Shown piece after piece: positions 33,261 through 42,140 of a stretch of 44,390 bases of DNA (its first letter is position 1; each line of letters opens with the position of its first letter). Location of the stretch: positions 1 through 44,390 of the forward strand of contig CAVOJD010000021.1 of the NCBI GenBank assembly GCA_963696075.1, in the 5' to 3' direction. The notes beneath the pieces are model-generated. The model was not told where the DNA came from and did no database searches. It saw only the letters and a program-made list of their open reading frames with translations. Both the position numbers and the translations under genes were made by a program. The DNA is from CAJQQK01 sp963696075 (GTDB lineage: Bacteria; Pseudomonadota; Alphaproteobacteria; Rhizobiales; Hyphomicrobiaceae).

Positions 33261-34424
33261 ATGCCCACAGATAGTGACCTTAGTAGATCCGTTTCAGAGT
33301 TTGACCAGCCAAGCACAATAGTTGCCGTGATTGAGATGGGCCAATCGAGCTGGATGATTGCCGGGGTCGTGCCCGAAGTTGATCGTCAACCGCTCAAGAA
33401 ACTTGTTCCCGACGAAAAGGCAATCCATCAACTCTTGCACCGCTGGCGTGCCGAGGCAGAGAGGAATGACGCCCAGATCAAGCGCATCGTTGTCGCGTTC
33501 GAGGCGGGCCGAGACGGCTTCTGGCTTGCGCGCTGGCTGCGCTCACAAGGCATCGAAGCATATGTCATGCACTCGTCAAGCGTACCGGTGTCACGTGAGC
33601 ACCGACGCGCCAAGACGGATCGCTTGGACACTGAACTACTCAAGCGCGCATTCCTTGGCTGGCTACGTGGAGAGCGCGAACACTGCAAGATGGTGGCCAT
33701 TCCGACATTGGCCGAGGAGGATTCCAAGCGGCCCAGCCGTGAGCGCCAGAGTCTGGTGGCGGAGCAGACCCGCATCATCAATCGCGTGAAGTCCGCACTT
33801 GCACGGCTCGGCATTCGAGGGTTCAACCCGAAGCTCAAGAGAGCGATAGATCGACTCGATGATCTGCGCACGCCCGAAGGGGAGGCGATCCCGCCCAACA
33901 CACTGGCCGCGATGCGGCGCGATCTGGAGCGACGGCAACTACTTCGCGCGCAAATCAAGCAAATCGAGCAGGCGCGTCTTGAACGTTTAGACAATACGCC
34001 GGAACAACAAGGGCCGAATGCAATGGTTCGGCTGCTTGCGCGCGTTCTCGGGCTTGGCATCGAGACGGCCGACATGCTTGTTCAGGAAATTCTATCACGC
34101 AACTTGCGTGATCGCAGAGCCGTTGCCCGCTATGCGGGCCTGACCGGCTCACCGGATGAGAGCGGCGCCAGACGTCGGGAAAAGGGCTTGGCACGATCGG
34201 GCAATGCGCGTGTGCGCCGAGGTATGATCGAATTTGCGTGGCGCTTCCTCAGATTCCAGAAGGACAGTGCGCTGGCGCGCTGGTACGAAGAGCGAACCGT
34301 TGGCGTCCGTGGCACCCGGAAGAAAATGATCGTAGCGCTGGCGCGCAAGCTTTTGATTGCATTGTGGCGTTTGGTGCGCGAAGGCGTCGTGCCTGATGGC
34401 TTCGTGCTACGTCCAGCACAATAA
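33261..34424 (+). CDS. IS110-family transposase (DEDD recombinase)
   Basis: The 387-residue protein has the N-terminal RuvC-like DEDD_Tnp_IS110 domain. The acidic residues are seen at E25 (AVIEMGQSSW, in place of the usual Asp), E81 (VVAFEAGRDG), D120 and D123 (AKTDRLDTELL). A coiled-coil linker follows. The C-terminal Transposase_20 domain has LARVLGLGIETADMLVQEI, YAGLTGSPDESG and the SGNARVRRGMIEFAWRFL block with the family serine. The start is ATG 33261 with AGGAG upstream; the frame opens earlier at 33192, but that would cross the hairpin. IS110 elements move without terminal duplications and use a guide RNA from their non-coding end. It appears intact. Confidence 0.93.
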   Translation: MPTDSDLSRSVSEFDQPSTIVAVIEMGQSSWMIAGVVPEVDRQPLKKLVPDEKAIHQLLHRWRAEAERNDAQIKRIVVAFEAGRDGFWLARWLRSQGIEAYVMHSSSVPVSREHRRAKTDRLDTELLKRAFLGWLRGEREHCKMVAIPTLAEEDSKRPSRERQSLVAEQTRIINRVKSALARLGIRGFNPKLKRAIDRLDDLRTPEGEAIPPNTLAAMRRDLERRQLLRAQIKQIEQARLERLDNTPEQQGPNAMVRLLARVLGLGIETADMLVQEILSRNLRDRRAVARYAGLTGSPDESGARRREKGLARSGNARVRRGMIEFAWRFLRFQKDSALARWYEERTVGVRGTRKKMIVALARKLLIALWRLVREGVVPDGFVLRPAQ

Positions 34425-35299
34425 CGAGCCACACGGGAGGTTGTTCATGAGTTCTATGAGCTCGACACACGTCCGCAAGTGACGTTGCGTCTATGACGGT
34501 TCGAGGTGGCGGGCATCCGGTGGATGTTCGATGGCTGTTTCAATGCCGTAGGGAAGAATGGACCCGCCGCTTCGGAACTTCGCGACCGATGCGCAATACT
34601 GCATCATGGTTTGGGTCTCTTGACCCACCGAATACAAGGTTGCGGTGCGATTGACATCGCGCTGCGGGAAGCGAGTTCCGCCTCGATCACGTTGTTCCAA
34701 CCAGCGTCAGTGTGGCCCTGTGCTCCCGCTGTCAAGGATATGGCCTGGGGACAAACAAAAGCCTTCAGGTCCGCGATCACCCAGCGTGCCAACGTGCTCG
34801 AGCCCCTCAAGCCTGACCTCGATGACGCATGCCACTGGCGGGCGGCACGTCAGCGGCAAACTGGAACCCTGGCGGATATCCTACAGTCGTCGGTCAGGCT
34901 TGACCGCCCCTGCGCGCGCCGACTGAATACTCCTGCGATCGGGGCGAAGGAAAGCCTGCGGCGCGGTCGAACAAAATAAAGGTGATTGGGCTACGATTTT
35001 ACGCCCGGTGATCCGTACTTGACAAAATCGGCTCCATACAAGGAACCCGCGAGCGTTGGTCAGTGGGGGAGGCTACGAGCGCTATGGGGATTTGGCGGCA
35101 GCGAGCATGGCACTGGTGATCGAAAGGACTGTTATGATCGCCCACAGCACGGTCTGTGCGCGCGTTTTGAGAGTGTCAGCAAGACCGTATCGGGGAGATC
35201 GGGCGTTCCAGGAGTGAGGATCGCGCGCAATGAGCCGAGCACCATCGTTGCGATACGGCAATCGCGCGCGCGGGATGGATTGTCGGCGCGCCAACGATG
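34425..35299. other. stretch between IS110 and IS91 transposase genes, no gene recognised
   Basis: About 875 bases. The first part probably includes the right end of the IS110 element and the last part the end of the IS91-type element, but I cannot set either boundary. The longest frame (34506-34979, plus strand) encodes a 157-residue product with no recognisable motif or ribosome site. I treat it as non-coding. Confidence 0.35.
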
Positions 35300-36514
35300 T
35301 CATGAGCTGTCGATCCCTTCGGGTTGAGGCGCGTGCCTTGGCTGACAGCCGGCAGCGAACGTCTCGATGATCCGCATCTGATGTCCGCAGCGCGGGCATG
35401 ATTGAGGTGGCGTGCTTTCCGCCGTTGTGGCTTCGTCCTCGTTCGCCGCGACGGCGTCGGGTTCCGGTGTCGCGACGCCGAGCAGATCACGCATTCTTGC
35501 GAGGTTCTCGGCCTTCATGGCCGAAGCGAACAGGCCGTAGTGGCGGATGCGGTGCAGGCCCTTCGGCAGCACATGGATGAGGATGCGGCGAATGAACTCT
35601 TGGGCGTCGAGCGTCATGGTGCGCCAGCGCTTGTCGGGGCTGGCGCGGTAGTCCTTGATGCGGAAGCTCACACTGGTGGCGTCGGCCTTGAGGAGGCGGC
35701 GGTTCGAGATCGCGACGCGGTGCGTATAGCGTGACAGGTAGGCGAGCACCGCACTCGGCCCGGCGAACGGGCGCTTGGCATAGACGAACCACTTGCGCCG
35801 GCGGCACGGTGCTAAGAAGTGCCTGAACGCCTGGGCCTCGGCAAGGTGGGCATGGCCGCCAAAGAAGTTGAGCTGGCCGCTCGCATGGGCGGCGGTGAGC
35901 TTCTCGAGCATGAGCCGCCGGAACAGCTTCGAGAGTGCTCGCACGGGCAGGAAGAAGCCCCTGCGGCAGGGAATCCAGCGTGCGCCATCCTTCGACAATC
36001 CCCCGCCCGGTACGATCATGTGCACGTGCGGATGGTGGGTCATGGCGCTGCCCCAGGTGTGCAGCACGGTCGTGATCGCGATCTTCACGCCAAGGTGCCT
36101 CGGATCGGCGGCGATGGTCTGCATCGCCTCGGCAGATGCCTTGAACAGCAGGTCGTAGACGACCCGCTTGTTCTGGTAGGCGATGTCGGCGACCTCGGTC
36201 GGCAGCGTGAACACGACATGGAAGTAGGCCACGGGAAGCAACTCGGCTTCGCGTGCTACCATCCACTCCCGCGACGCTGCTGCTTGGCACTTAGGACAGT
36301 GCCGGTTGCGGCAGCTGTTGTAGGCGATCACCGTGTGGCCGCAGGTGTCGTTCTGGCAGCGCGCGACATGGCCACCGAGTTCGGCTGTACGGCAGCGCTC
36401 GATGGCACTCATCACCTTCATCTGGTCGAGACTGACGCTGCCGCGGTTGGCCTCACGCCACGCGGCACCGTGATCGCGGAAGATGTCCGCGACCTCCAGG
36501 GATGGCCGAGCCAT
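35300..36514 (-). CDS. IS91-family transposase (HUH Y-type rolling-circle)
   Basis: The 404-residue protein has an N-terminal zinc-binding domain with cysteines C53, C58, C68, C73 and C76 (ARCQNDTCGH, NSCRNRHCPKCQ). The HUH endonuclease core carries HHPHVHMIVPGGG, and YLSRYTHRVAISNRRL contains the tyrosine that cuts DNA. IS91 elements transpose by a rolling-circle-like process and can carry along adjacent DNA. The C-terminus has another CPRCG knuckle. The start lies 12 bases after the stop of the tyrosine recombinase gene, and the two genes form the typical pair for this subgroup. Confidence 0.93.
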   Translation of the reverse strand: MARPSLEVADIFRDHGAAWREANRGSVSLDQMKVMSAIERCRTAELGGHVARCQNDTCGHTVIAYNSCRNRHCPKCQAAASREWMVAREAELLPVAYFHVVFTLPTEVADIAYQNKRVVYDLLFKASAEAMQTIAADPRHLGVKIAITTVLHTWGSAMTHHPHVHMIVPGGGLSKDGARWIPCRRGFFLPVRALSKLFRRLMLEKLTAAHASGQLNFFGGHAHLAEAQAFRHFLAPCRRRKWFVYAKRPFAGPSAVLAYLSRYTHRVAISNRRLLKADATSVSFRIKDYRASPDKRWRTMTLDAQEFIRRILIHVLPKGLHRIRHYGLFASAMKAENLARMRDLLGVATPEPDAVAANEDEATTAESTPPQSCPRCGHQMRIIETFAAGCQPRHAPQPEGIDSS

Positions 36515-36526
36515 GCGAACGGCCGG

Positions 36527-37411
36527 CTACCCGGAGCGGCGTTCCGCCTGGGCTAGTCGATCGAGTGGGCTCGTCACCGTGCGCAGCGAACTGGTCGCGA
36601 CATGCGCGTAGCGCTCGGTCGTATCGAGCTTGGCGTGACCGAGCAGGACCTGGATCACGCGGACATCGGTGTGGCTCTCGAGCAGATGCGTCGCGAAGGA
36701 ATGCCGTAAAGTGTGCGGCGTGATCCACGTGCCAAGACCGGCGGCATCGGCGGCCATCTTGCACGCCCGGTTGAGTTGCCTCGTTGTCAGCGGTAGGAGC
36801 GGATCCCGGCCGGGAAAAAGCCAGCCCTTGGAGCGGCATTGCAGCCACCACGCGCGCAGGAGTTCGAGCAACTGCGACGACAGCATCGCGTGGCGATCCT
36901 TGCGGCCCTTGCCCATCTCGACGCGGATCAGCATGCGCTTGGAATCGATGTCGCTGACCAGCAGCATGACGACTTCGCCGCTTCTGAGGCCGGCGCCGTA
37001 GGCAATGCTCAGCGCTGCCTTGTACTTGAGCCCCGGACCGGGTGCGGCTTCAAGAAGCCGGCCGACCTCTTCAGGGGCGAGAACGCGCGGCAACTTCCTG
37101 GGGTAGTGCGTACGTGCCAACTGATTGGCGAGCTCGGGGCGGCCAAGTGTGATCGTGAAGAAAAAGCGCAGTGCCGAGGCCTGCGAGTTCATATTCGGCG
37201 GTTGCGCACCGCCCGCGATCTGGTCGGCCTGAAACTGCCGCACGTCGTCGGCCGTGGCCGTATCCGGCGTGCGACCCAGAAACTTCGCCAGTGCCTCGAT
37301 GTGTCGAATATAGTCGTGCTTGGTCTTGTCGCCGAAGTTGCGGTTCGACATGTCCTGCAACATGCGGCGGCGCAGATCGCTGATGGGCTTCTCGAACTGA
37401 GGGGAGGTCAT
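36527..37411 (-). CDS. tyrosine recombinase accompanying the IS91-family transposase
   Basis: Counting from ATG 37411 the product has 294 residues. AGGAG lies seven bases upstream; the frame opens earlier, at 37456. An N-terminal SAM-like DNA-binding domain (about residues 12-95) precedes the phage-integrase catalytic domain. The catalytic set is complete: R143 (AYGAGLRSGE), K168 (GKGRKD), H233 and R236 (HTLRHSFATH), H259 (LLGHA) and Y268 (TERYAHV). This XerD-like type is commonly found just upstream of IS91-family transposases. Its role in their movement is not settled. It appears intact. Confidence 0.92.
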   Translation of the reverse strand: MTSPQFEKPISDLRRRMLQDMSNRNFGDKTKHDYIRHIEALAKFLGRTPDTATADDVRQFQADQIAGGAQPPNMNSQASALRFFFTITLGRPELANQLARTHYPRKLPRVLAPEEVGRLLEAAPGPGLKYKAALSIAYGAGLRSGEVVMLLVSDIDSKRMLIRVEMGKGRKDRHAMLSSQLLELLRAWWLQCRSKGWLFPGRDPLLPLTTRQLNRACKMAADAAGLGTWITPHTLRHSFATHLLESHTDVRVIQVLLGHAKLDTTERYAHVATSSLRTVTSPLDRLAQAERRSG

Positions 37412-37544
37412 CGGGGGCTCCTGTCTTGAGTGAGGTTGGAAACCCTCGATCCTCAAGACGGGACGCTCGCCCCGTTACCGTATGTGGCTTAGTTGGTTAG
37501 CCTCGCTGCTCGATCCACGGCACGTCCCGCGTGGCGCACGCCCT

Positions 37545-37639
37545 CCCGCGGAAGCGGGTTCGTTCAATGGCCCGGCGGTGACGTGCCCCAAGCGTCGGGC
37601 GACGTCAGTTGCTAAAGGTCGAGCCGACGCGGGCTCGAC
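37545..37639. repeat. two hairpins downstream of the IS91-type pair
   Basis: CCCGC-GGAA-GCGGG at 37545-37558 and GTCGAGCC-N6-GGCTCGAC at 37618-37639 are perfect stems in the region between the recombinase gene and the channel gene. They may belong to the end of the IS91-type element, whose origin and terminator ends often carry hairpins, or act as transcription stops for the channel gene. No T-tract follows either. Confidence 0.45.
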
Positions 37640-37722
37640 GGCGAGCGAGTTCTCAAGTGAGCTGCTGCCGGTTTGAAAGACACGAAGCTAAGCTTGCATA
37701 TGAACGCCACAAGTAGCGACGA

Positions 37723-38550
37723 TCAACTTTCCTTCAGATAAACGAGCCAATAGACCAGAGCGACCAAAGCACCTCCGCCGACGATATTACCCAGCGTTAC
37801 TGGGATAAGATTACCCAGAAAGCCGAAGACGCTAATTGTGCTACCACTCTGCAACGCAGCAATCGGTATGAGGTACATGTTGGCAACCGAGTGCTCGAAA
37901 CCCAGTGTCACGAACGCCGTAATCGGAAACACGATCGCAACTGCTTTCCCGGACACGGTATGTGCGGCAAAACACATCCACACGGCAAGACAAACCAGTG
38001 TGTTGCACAGCACGCCCCGAATGAACGCCGGAATAAAGCCAAGGGATACCTTTGCCTGCGCGATAGACTGAGCGGTTTGCGCGACGGCGCCCCCTCCCTG
38101 TTCCAGGGTCCCAGACAAATGGACCAGTGCGACAGTGCCAAGTGCTCCGATCAAATTGCCAGCGTAGACAATACCCCAATTGCGCAGCAAAGATTTTGAA
38201 CTGATGCGCTTCTCCATCCAAGCAAGCACGATCAGGCTGTTCCCAGTGAAGAGCTCCGCGCCGCCGACAACGACGAAAAAAAGTCCCAGCGAAAACGCAA
38301 GGCCACCTATTAGTCGTGTTGGCCCATAACCAAGTTCGCTACCCGTCACGACGACAGTGAAAAACATGCCGCCAAACGCGATGAACGCACCGGCGAGAAT
38401 GCCAAGCGTCAAGGTTTGCACGAAATTGAGCTTGCATTTCTTTATGCCAACCCTCTCAACAAGCAGCGCGATCTGAGCAGGCGGCACGACCTCAAGTGGC
38501 TTCACTGATCCCTCAACGCAATTTTTGGATTCCTGAACAGCAGCATTCAT
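37723..38550 (-). CDS. formate/nitrite transporter family channel (FocA/NirC-like)
   Basis: The 275-residue membrane protein matches the FNT family, pentameric channels with six helices per subunit that pass formate, nitrite or similar small anions. Family signatures are GAELFTGNSL, LGFEHSVANMY and GNLIPVTLGNIVGGG. I chose ATG 38550, preceded by GGAGAAGG, over the upstream opening at 38658. FNT genes are often induced under low oxygen. This one lies next to slipin, NfeD and universal stress genes. The substrate cannot be read from sequence. Confidence 0.9.
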   Translation of the reverse strand: MNAAVQESKNCVEGSVKPLEVVPPAQIALLVERVGIKKCKLNFVQTLTLGILAGAFIAFGGMFFTVVVTGSELGYGPTRLIGGLAFSLGLFFVVVGGAELFTGNSLIVLAWMEKRISSKSLLRNWGIVYAGNLIGALGTVALVHLSGTLEQGGGAVAQTAQSIAQAKVSLGFIPAFIRGVLCNTLVCLAVWMCFAAHTVSGKAVAIVFPITAFVTLGFEHSVANMYLIPIAALQSGSTISVFGFLGNLIPVTLGNIVGGGALVALVYWLVYLKES

Positions 38551-38946
38551 GCGCCTTCTCCATTTACGGGTTGAATTCTGCCGCCTGCCCAAGCGCGAAG
38601 GGTACGGTGAGCGACTAGACGCAGGGCCTTGAAAACCGCTTCTCACACTGGCAACCAAAAGACGTCACAGTCCTGGGGACACAAGCAGCTCAGCGCTAAG
38701 GGGCATCGCCATCCCGATTGAGAAGTTTCGACGACAATGGAGGCAAACGATCACCGCGACGGCGCGTCAACTAATCCGTGTGTCGTTGCGACTAAATTGG
38801 CGAACCTGCATAAGCACCACTTGCCCCTAGACACAAACACCATGCGGTTGGGCCGCATCTCCATGCGCATCAGGAATGCACGATGCTTAAAGGCAATTGC
38901 TGCATGAGTTGATGGAGGCTTGGACGGTCTCCCTCATTGAAAACAG
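38551..38946. other. intergenic stretch between channel and slipin genes
   Basis: No gene is seen. A 6-bp stem with a 5-base loop (ATGCGG-TTGGG-CCGCAT) lies at 38842-38858, about 90 bases downstream of the slipin stop. It could contribute to transcription termination of the NfeD-slipin operon, although no T-run follows. I found no FNR-type box upstream of the channel gene. Confidence 0.4.
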
Positions 38947-39711
38947 TCATTCCTTGCGCCGATTTCCGCCGATCAGGTTCAGAAGATCTACAGGTATGGG
39001 GAACACTATTGTCGAACTCTTTTCGCCGGCAATGTTGGCCAGGGTGCCCAAGTATCGCAGCTGCATCAATTCAGGGTGTTGCGAAAGTTTTTCACCAGCT
39101 TGAACGAGTTTCTCGGCCGCCTGGGATTCCCCCTCGGCATCGATTATCTTCGCACGTCGAAGGCGCTCAGCCTCTGCCTGTTTGGCGATCGCGCGGACCA
39201 TCTGCTCATCAAGGTCGATGTGCTTCAACTCGACATTCGAGACCTTGATTCCCCATGCATCTGTCTGTTTGTCCAGTATCGACTGGACATCACTGTTGAG
39301 CTGCTCACGCTCGGCCAGCATTTGGTCGAGTTCGTGCTGCCCGACAACTGACCGGAGTGTCGTTTGCGCCAGTTCACTCGTTGCCTGATTGAAATCCTCG
39401 ACTTGGATGATAGCTTTCTCAGGATCGATCACACGATAGTAGACAACGGCATTGACCTTCACCGATACGTTGTCCCGCGAGATGACATCCTGTGGTGGCA
39501 CATCGAATACGCGCGTCCTGAGGTCGATCCGTTCCATTTGTTGCACAACGGGAATGATCAGGATTAGACCCGGTCCCTTGACGCCGGCAAAGCGGCCAAG
39601 CGTAAAGACTATGCCGCGCTCATACTCCCGCAGGATGCGAATGGCAGAGGCGAGTATGAACAGAATAAATCCAATCGGGACAAGCAGCGAAAGGATGGTG
39701 GGGGAAATCAT
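38947..39711 (-). CDS. slipin / SPFH (stomatin-prohibitin) family membrane protein
   Basis: The 254-residue protein has an N-terminal membrane segment (TILSLLVPIGFILFILASAIRIL). An SPFH/Band 7 domain follows, with YERGIVFTLGRFAGVKGPGL, RIDLRTRVFDVPPQDVISRDNVSVKVNAVVYYRV and KHIDLDEQMVRAIAKQAEAERLRRAKII. Slipins assemble into membrane rings and are usually encoded next to an NfeD-type serine protease. In archaeal homologues the protease cuts the slipin C-terminus. Here the protease gene lies 11 bases upstream on the same strand, so the two form an operon. The hydrophobic C-terminal segment (STIVFPIPVDLLNLIG) is the kind of site cut in that system. Confidence 0.92.
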   Translation of the reverse strand: MISPTILSLLVPIGFILFILASAIRILREYERGIVFTLGRFAGVKGPGLILIIPVVQQMERIDLRTRVFDVPPQDVISRDNVSVKVNAVVYYRVIDPEKAIIQVEDFNQATSELAQTTLRSVVGQHELDQMLAEREQLNSDVQSILDKQTDAWGIKVSNVELKHIDLDEQMVRAIAKQAEAERLRRAKIIDAEGESQAAEKLVQAGEKLSQHPELMQLRYLGTLANIAGEKSSTIVFPIPVDLLNLIGGNRRKE

Positions 39712-39722
39712 GGTCGTGTCCC

Positions 39723-41114
39723 TTATTGTCTATCAACGATTAGCGTCAGTCCGTCACGCCCCGTGACTTTGACTTTCGCGCCTTTGACCAGCGTCGTGTC
39801 TGCACGTGCAGCCCAATCTTCACCGTGAACGTGGACCTTGCCGGTACCTGCGTTCCAGTTGATGACCTCGCCCTCAAGACCGATTAGTTGTTCGCTGCCC
39901 GTGATCACTCGGCTTTGCCGCGCGCGCACGATAAACCCTAGTAGACCAATAAAAATCAATGCACTCGTCATGGCGGTTGCGATGATAAGCGGCCAAGCGA
40001 TCGATAGGTCTATGTCGGTTCCGGAGGGATCGAAAAGGAAGATGGCGCCAGCGACGAAGGCCGCGATACCACCGAGGCCGAGAATGCCAAATCCCGGCGC
40101 AAAGGCTTCCGCCGCCATTAGCGCAATGCCGAGGACAAGAAGTGCCAGACCGGCAAAACTAATCGGCAAGGCTGAAAGCGCCGTCAAGGCGACAATCAGG
40201 CTTATGCCGCCGATAACGCCAGGGCCCGTCAGGCCCGGGCTCCAAAACTCGAAGATGATCCCATACACGCCGATAAGAAGAAGAATGAAAGCGATGTTAG
40301 GGTCAGTTATCGTGGACAGAAACTCTGCTTTCCAATTCGGTTCAATAACTTTGATCTCCGCATCCCGAATGTCGAGCAAATGTTCACCCTCATCGGTGCT
40401 GACTCGTCTGGCATGCAGCTTAGCCAGAAGATCGCGAACGTCGGTTGCGATGAAGTCAATGACGCCTTCCTTCATGGCTTCTTTAGAAGTCAGCGTTGCA
40501 GCGTCGCGAACGAACTTGTCCGCCCATTGCTCACTGCGACCTCGCAACTGCGCGAGGCTCCTGAGATAGGCGACGGCGTCGTTGATCATTTTGTCTTTGG
40601 CGGCGACCTTCTCTGCAGCGCTCTTCGGCTGCTTGGAGCCGTCTGGCTTTGGTGTTTGCGGTATGCCAGGCAGTTGCATTTGGATCGGCGTGGCAGCACC
40701 GATGTGGGTGCCGGGCGCCATGGCAACGAAGTGGGCTGCATACGCGATATACGTACCCGCACTGGCAGCTCTTGCACCACTCGGAGAAACGAAGACTGCG
40801 GTCGGAATTGGAGACGCCAGGATAGACTTGATGATGTCGCGTGTTGCCGAAACTAATCCCCCCGGCGTGTCGACCTTTAAGACGACGAGTTGTGCTTTTT
40901 CTTCGCGAGCAAAGGTCAGCGCATCATTGATGTAGTAACCGGTACCAACACCGATCGCACCCTTGACCTCTGCGATAACGACCGGCCCATGTTGAGAGCG
41001 AACCGGAAAAGCCGTGCTGGAGATGATCATCCCGACCATCAGAGCAAGCGCGATAACACGGGGAAATTGACCGATCAAACTCGATTTGCTGGAATGCCTC
41101 ACCGTCGCCTCCAA
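39723..41114 (-). CDS. NfeD-family membrane serine protease (long form, ClpP-like domain)
   Basis: The 463-residue product begins with a signal or anchor segment (VIALALMVGMIISSTAFPV). A ClpP-class protease domain follows (GPVVIAEVKGAIGVGTGYYI, VVLKVDTPGGLVSATRDI), with the nucleophile in ARAASAGTYIAYAA (S118) and a likely catalytic lysine about K174 (KDKMINDAVAYLRSL). A membrane domain of four to five helices (about residues 270-400) and a C-terminal NfeD OB-fold domain (TGSEQLIGLEGEVINWNAGTGKVHVHGEDW) complete it. It is the first gene of the slipin operon and has a perfect FNR/FixK-type box 45 bases upstream of the start. Homologues process their partner slipin in the membrane. Confidence 0.92.
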   Translation of the reverse strand: MEATVRHSSKSSLIGQFPRVIALALMVGMIISSTAFPVRSQHGPVVIAEVKGAIGVGTGYYINDALTFAREEKAQLVVLKVDTPGGLVSATRDIIKSILASPIPTAVFVSPSGARAASAGTYIAYAAHFVAMAPGTHIGAATPIQMQLPGIPQTPKPDGSKQPKSAAEKVAAKDKMINDAVAYLRSLAQLRGRSEQWADKFVRDAATLTSKEAMKEGVIDFIATDVRDLLAKLHARRVSTDEGEHLLDIRDAEIKVIEPNWKAEFLSTITDPNIAFILLLIGVYGIIFEFWSPGLTGPGVIGGISLIVALTALSALPISFAGLALLVLGIALMAAEAFAPGFGILGLGGIAAFVAGAIFLFDPSGTDIDLSIAWPLIIATAMTSALIFIGLLGFIVRARQSRVITGSEQLIGLEGEVINWNAGTGKVHVHGEDWAARADTTLVKGAKVKVTGRDGLTLIVDRQ

Positions 41115-41471
41115 TCACCAGTTCATCAGGCATTTGGAAAGACAGTGGCGCATTGATGCGGATCAAACTGCTGCAGGAAAGTCGCTTGCGGGAGATCAAT
41201 ACAGACGGGCCAAGATCATAAGCGGCTCAGGCTGAGTACGTGAGAATGCGAGGTTGCTTCGTTGACAATGCCCGCCAGCATCTCGCACACGGAACCGCCC
41301 CAGTTCCGCCAGACGCTGCAGCATTTGGCCTGTCAGCGACATCGGACCATGACTCAGATCAAAGCAAGGCCGCGTATCGTCGGCTCTACTGCAGATCATG
41401 GTTCTCCAGAGTAATGACTGGAATAATCAGGTCCGAATAGCCGCCTTAAAGTCCAGACAAGGACCACACCC
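41115..41471. other. divergent intergenic region between NfeD and universal stress genes
   Basis: No gene is seen. The region holds a perfect FNR/FixK-type box near the NfeD start (41153-41166, listed separately). A weaker candidate, ATGAC-TCAG-ATCAA (41349-41362, two mismatches to TTGAT-N4-ATCAA), lies about 110 bases before the universal stress gene. Confidence 0.45.
41153..41166. promoter_or_regulatory. FNR/FixK-type binding site
   Basis: TTGAT-GCGG-ATCAA is a perfect match to the TTGAT-N4-ATCAA consensus of FNR, FixK and Anr regulators. It is centred about 45 bases upstream of the NfeD start codon, which would place it near the core promoter. Low-oxygen control of the NfeD-slipin operon is the likely meaning. 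The regulator itself is not in the window. Confidence 0.7.
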
Positions 41472-41927
41472 GTGTTTGAGCATCTTCTCGTTGCCGTTGA
41501 TGGGTCGGAGCACTCGCGGCGTGCCGTCGAAGCCGCAACCGTGTTGGCTGAAAAACTTGGGTCGAGGTTGACCATCTTGCATGTCGTGGCACACGCCGCA
41601 GGCAATCGAATCCCTGACGATCTCAAGGAGTTCGCACGCGTCGAGCACCTTCAGGCCAATGAAGTACAGCTTCTAGAGACTGTTGGAAACGCGATCGTTG
41701 ACCGCGCAAAGCAGGAAGCCATCTCGAACGGCGTCGGGACGGTAGATACCGTCCTTCTTCGCGGAGATGCCGCAACAAAGATAATACAATTCGCGGCTGA
41801 GAACGATGTCGACACCGTGGTCATGGGCCGTCGTGGGCTCGGCGATTTCGCTGGCTTGCTACTCGGTTCAGTCTCCCACAAGGTCGCACAGCGAGCTGAA
41901 CTGAGCTGTCTGACAGTCGGCGCATAG
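41472..41927 (+). CDS. universal stress protein, UspA family
   Basis: The 151-residue protein is a single Usp domain beginning FEHLLVAVDGSEHSRRAVEAA with the conserved Asp. The ATP-binding signature G-x2-G-x9-G-S is complete in GRRGLGDFAGLLLGS near residue 125. The start codon is GTG at 41472. This ATP-binding class is often induced by starvation, nitric oxide or low oxygen. It is followed by a second Usp gene after about 210 bases on the same strand. A partial FNR-like site lies upstream. Confidence 0.92.
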   Translation: MFEHLLVAVDGSEHSRRAVEAATVLAEKLGSRLTILHVVAHAAGNRIPDDLKEFARVEHLQANEVQLLETVGNAIVDRAKQEAISNGVGTVDTVLLRGDAATKIIQFAAENDVDTVVMGRRGLGDFAGLLLGSVSHKVAQRAELSCLTVGA

Positions 41928-42140
41928 GACTTTTCCTAGTGCATGAAACCATGTCGAACCAAGTATGGAGGACCCGCCAGTTCACTGACTGTTTGTCTCG
42001 AGGTCTTCCATTCTAAGCGCCAGCACTGGTTGTGAGCACGGACGATCAACAGCGGGGAAACACATTCGCCGGACATGCACGGACGTTCAAAATTGCCACA
42101 ACGCCCCGTACTGTGGCCCCCCGCCTTTCAGGAGTAGACA

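Noticed and set aside
34506..34979. Plus-strand open frame of 157 codons after the IS110 transposase
   Set aside because: No ribosome site, no domain, and it lies where the element's non-coding end is expected.
37484..37520. tRNA D-arm-like sequence (GGCTTAGTTGGTTAGCC) after the recombinase gene
   Set aside because: No matching anticodon or T arm follows at the right distance; chance or too degraded to support.
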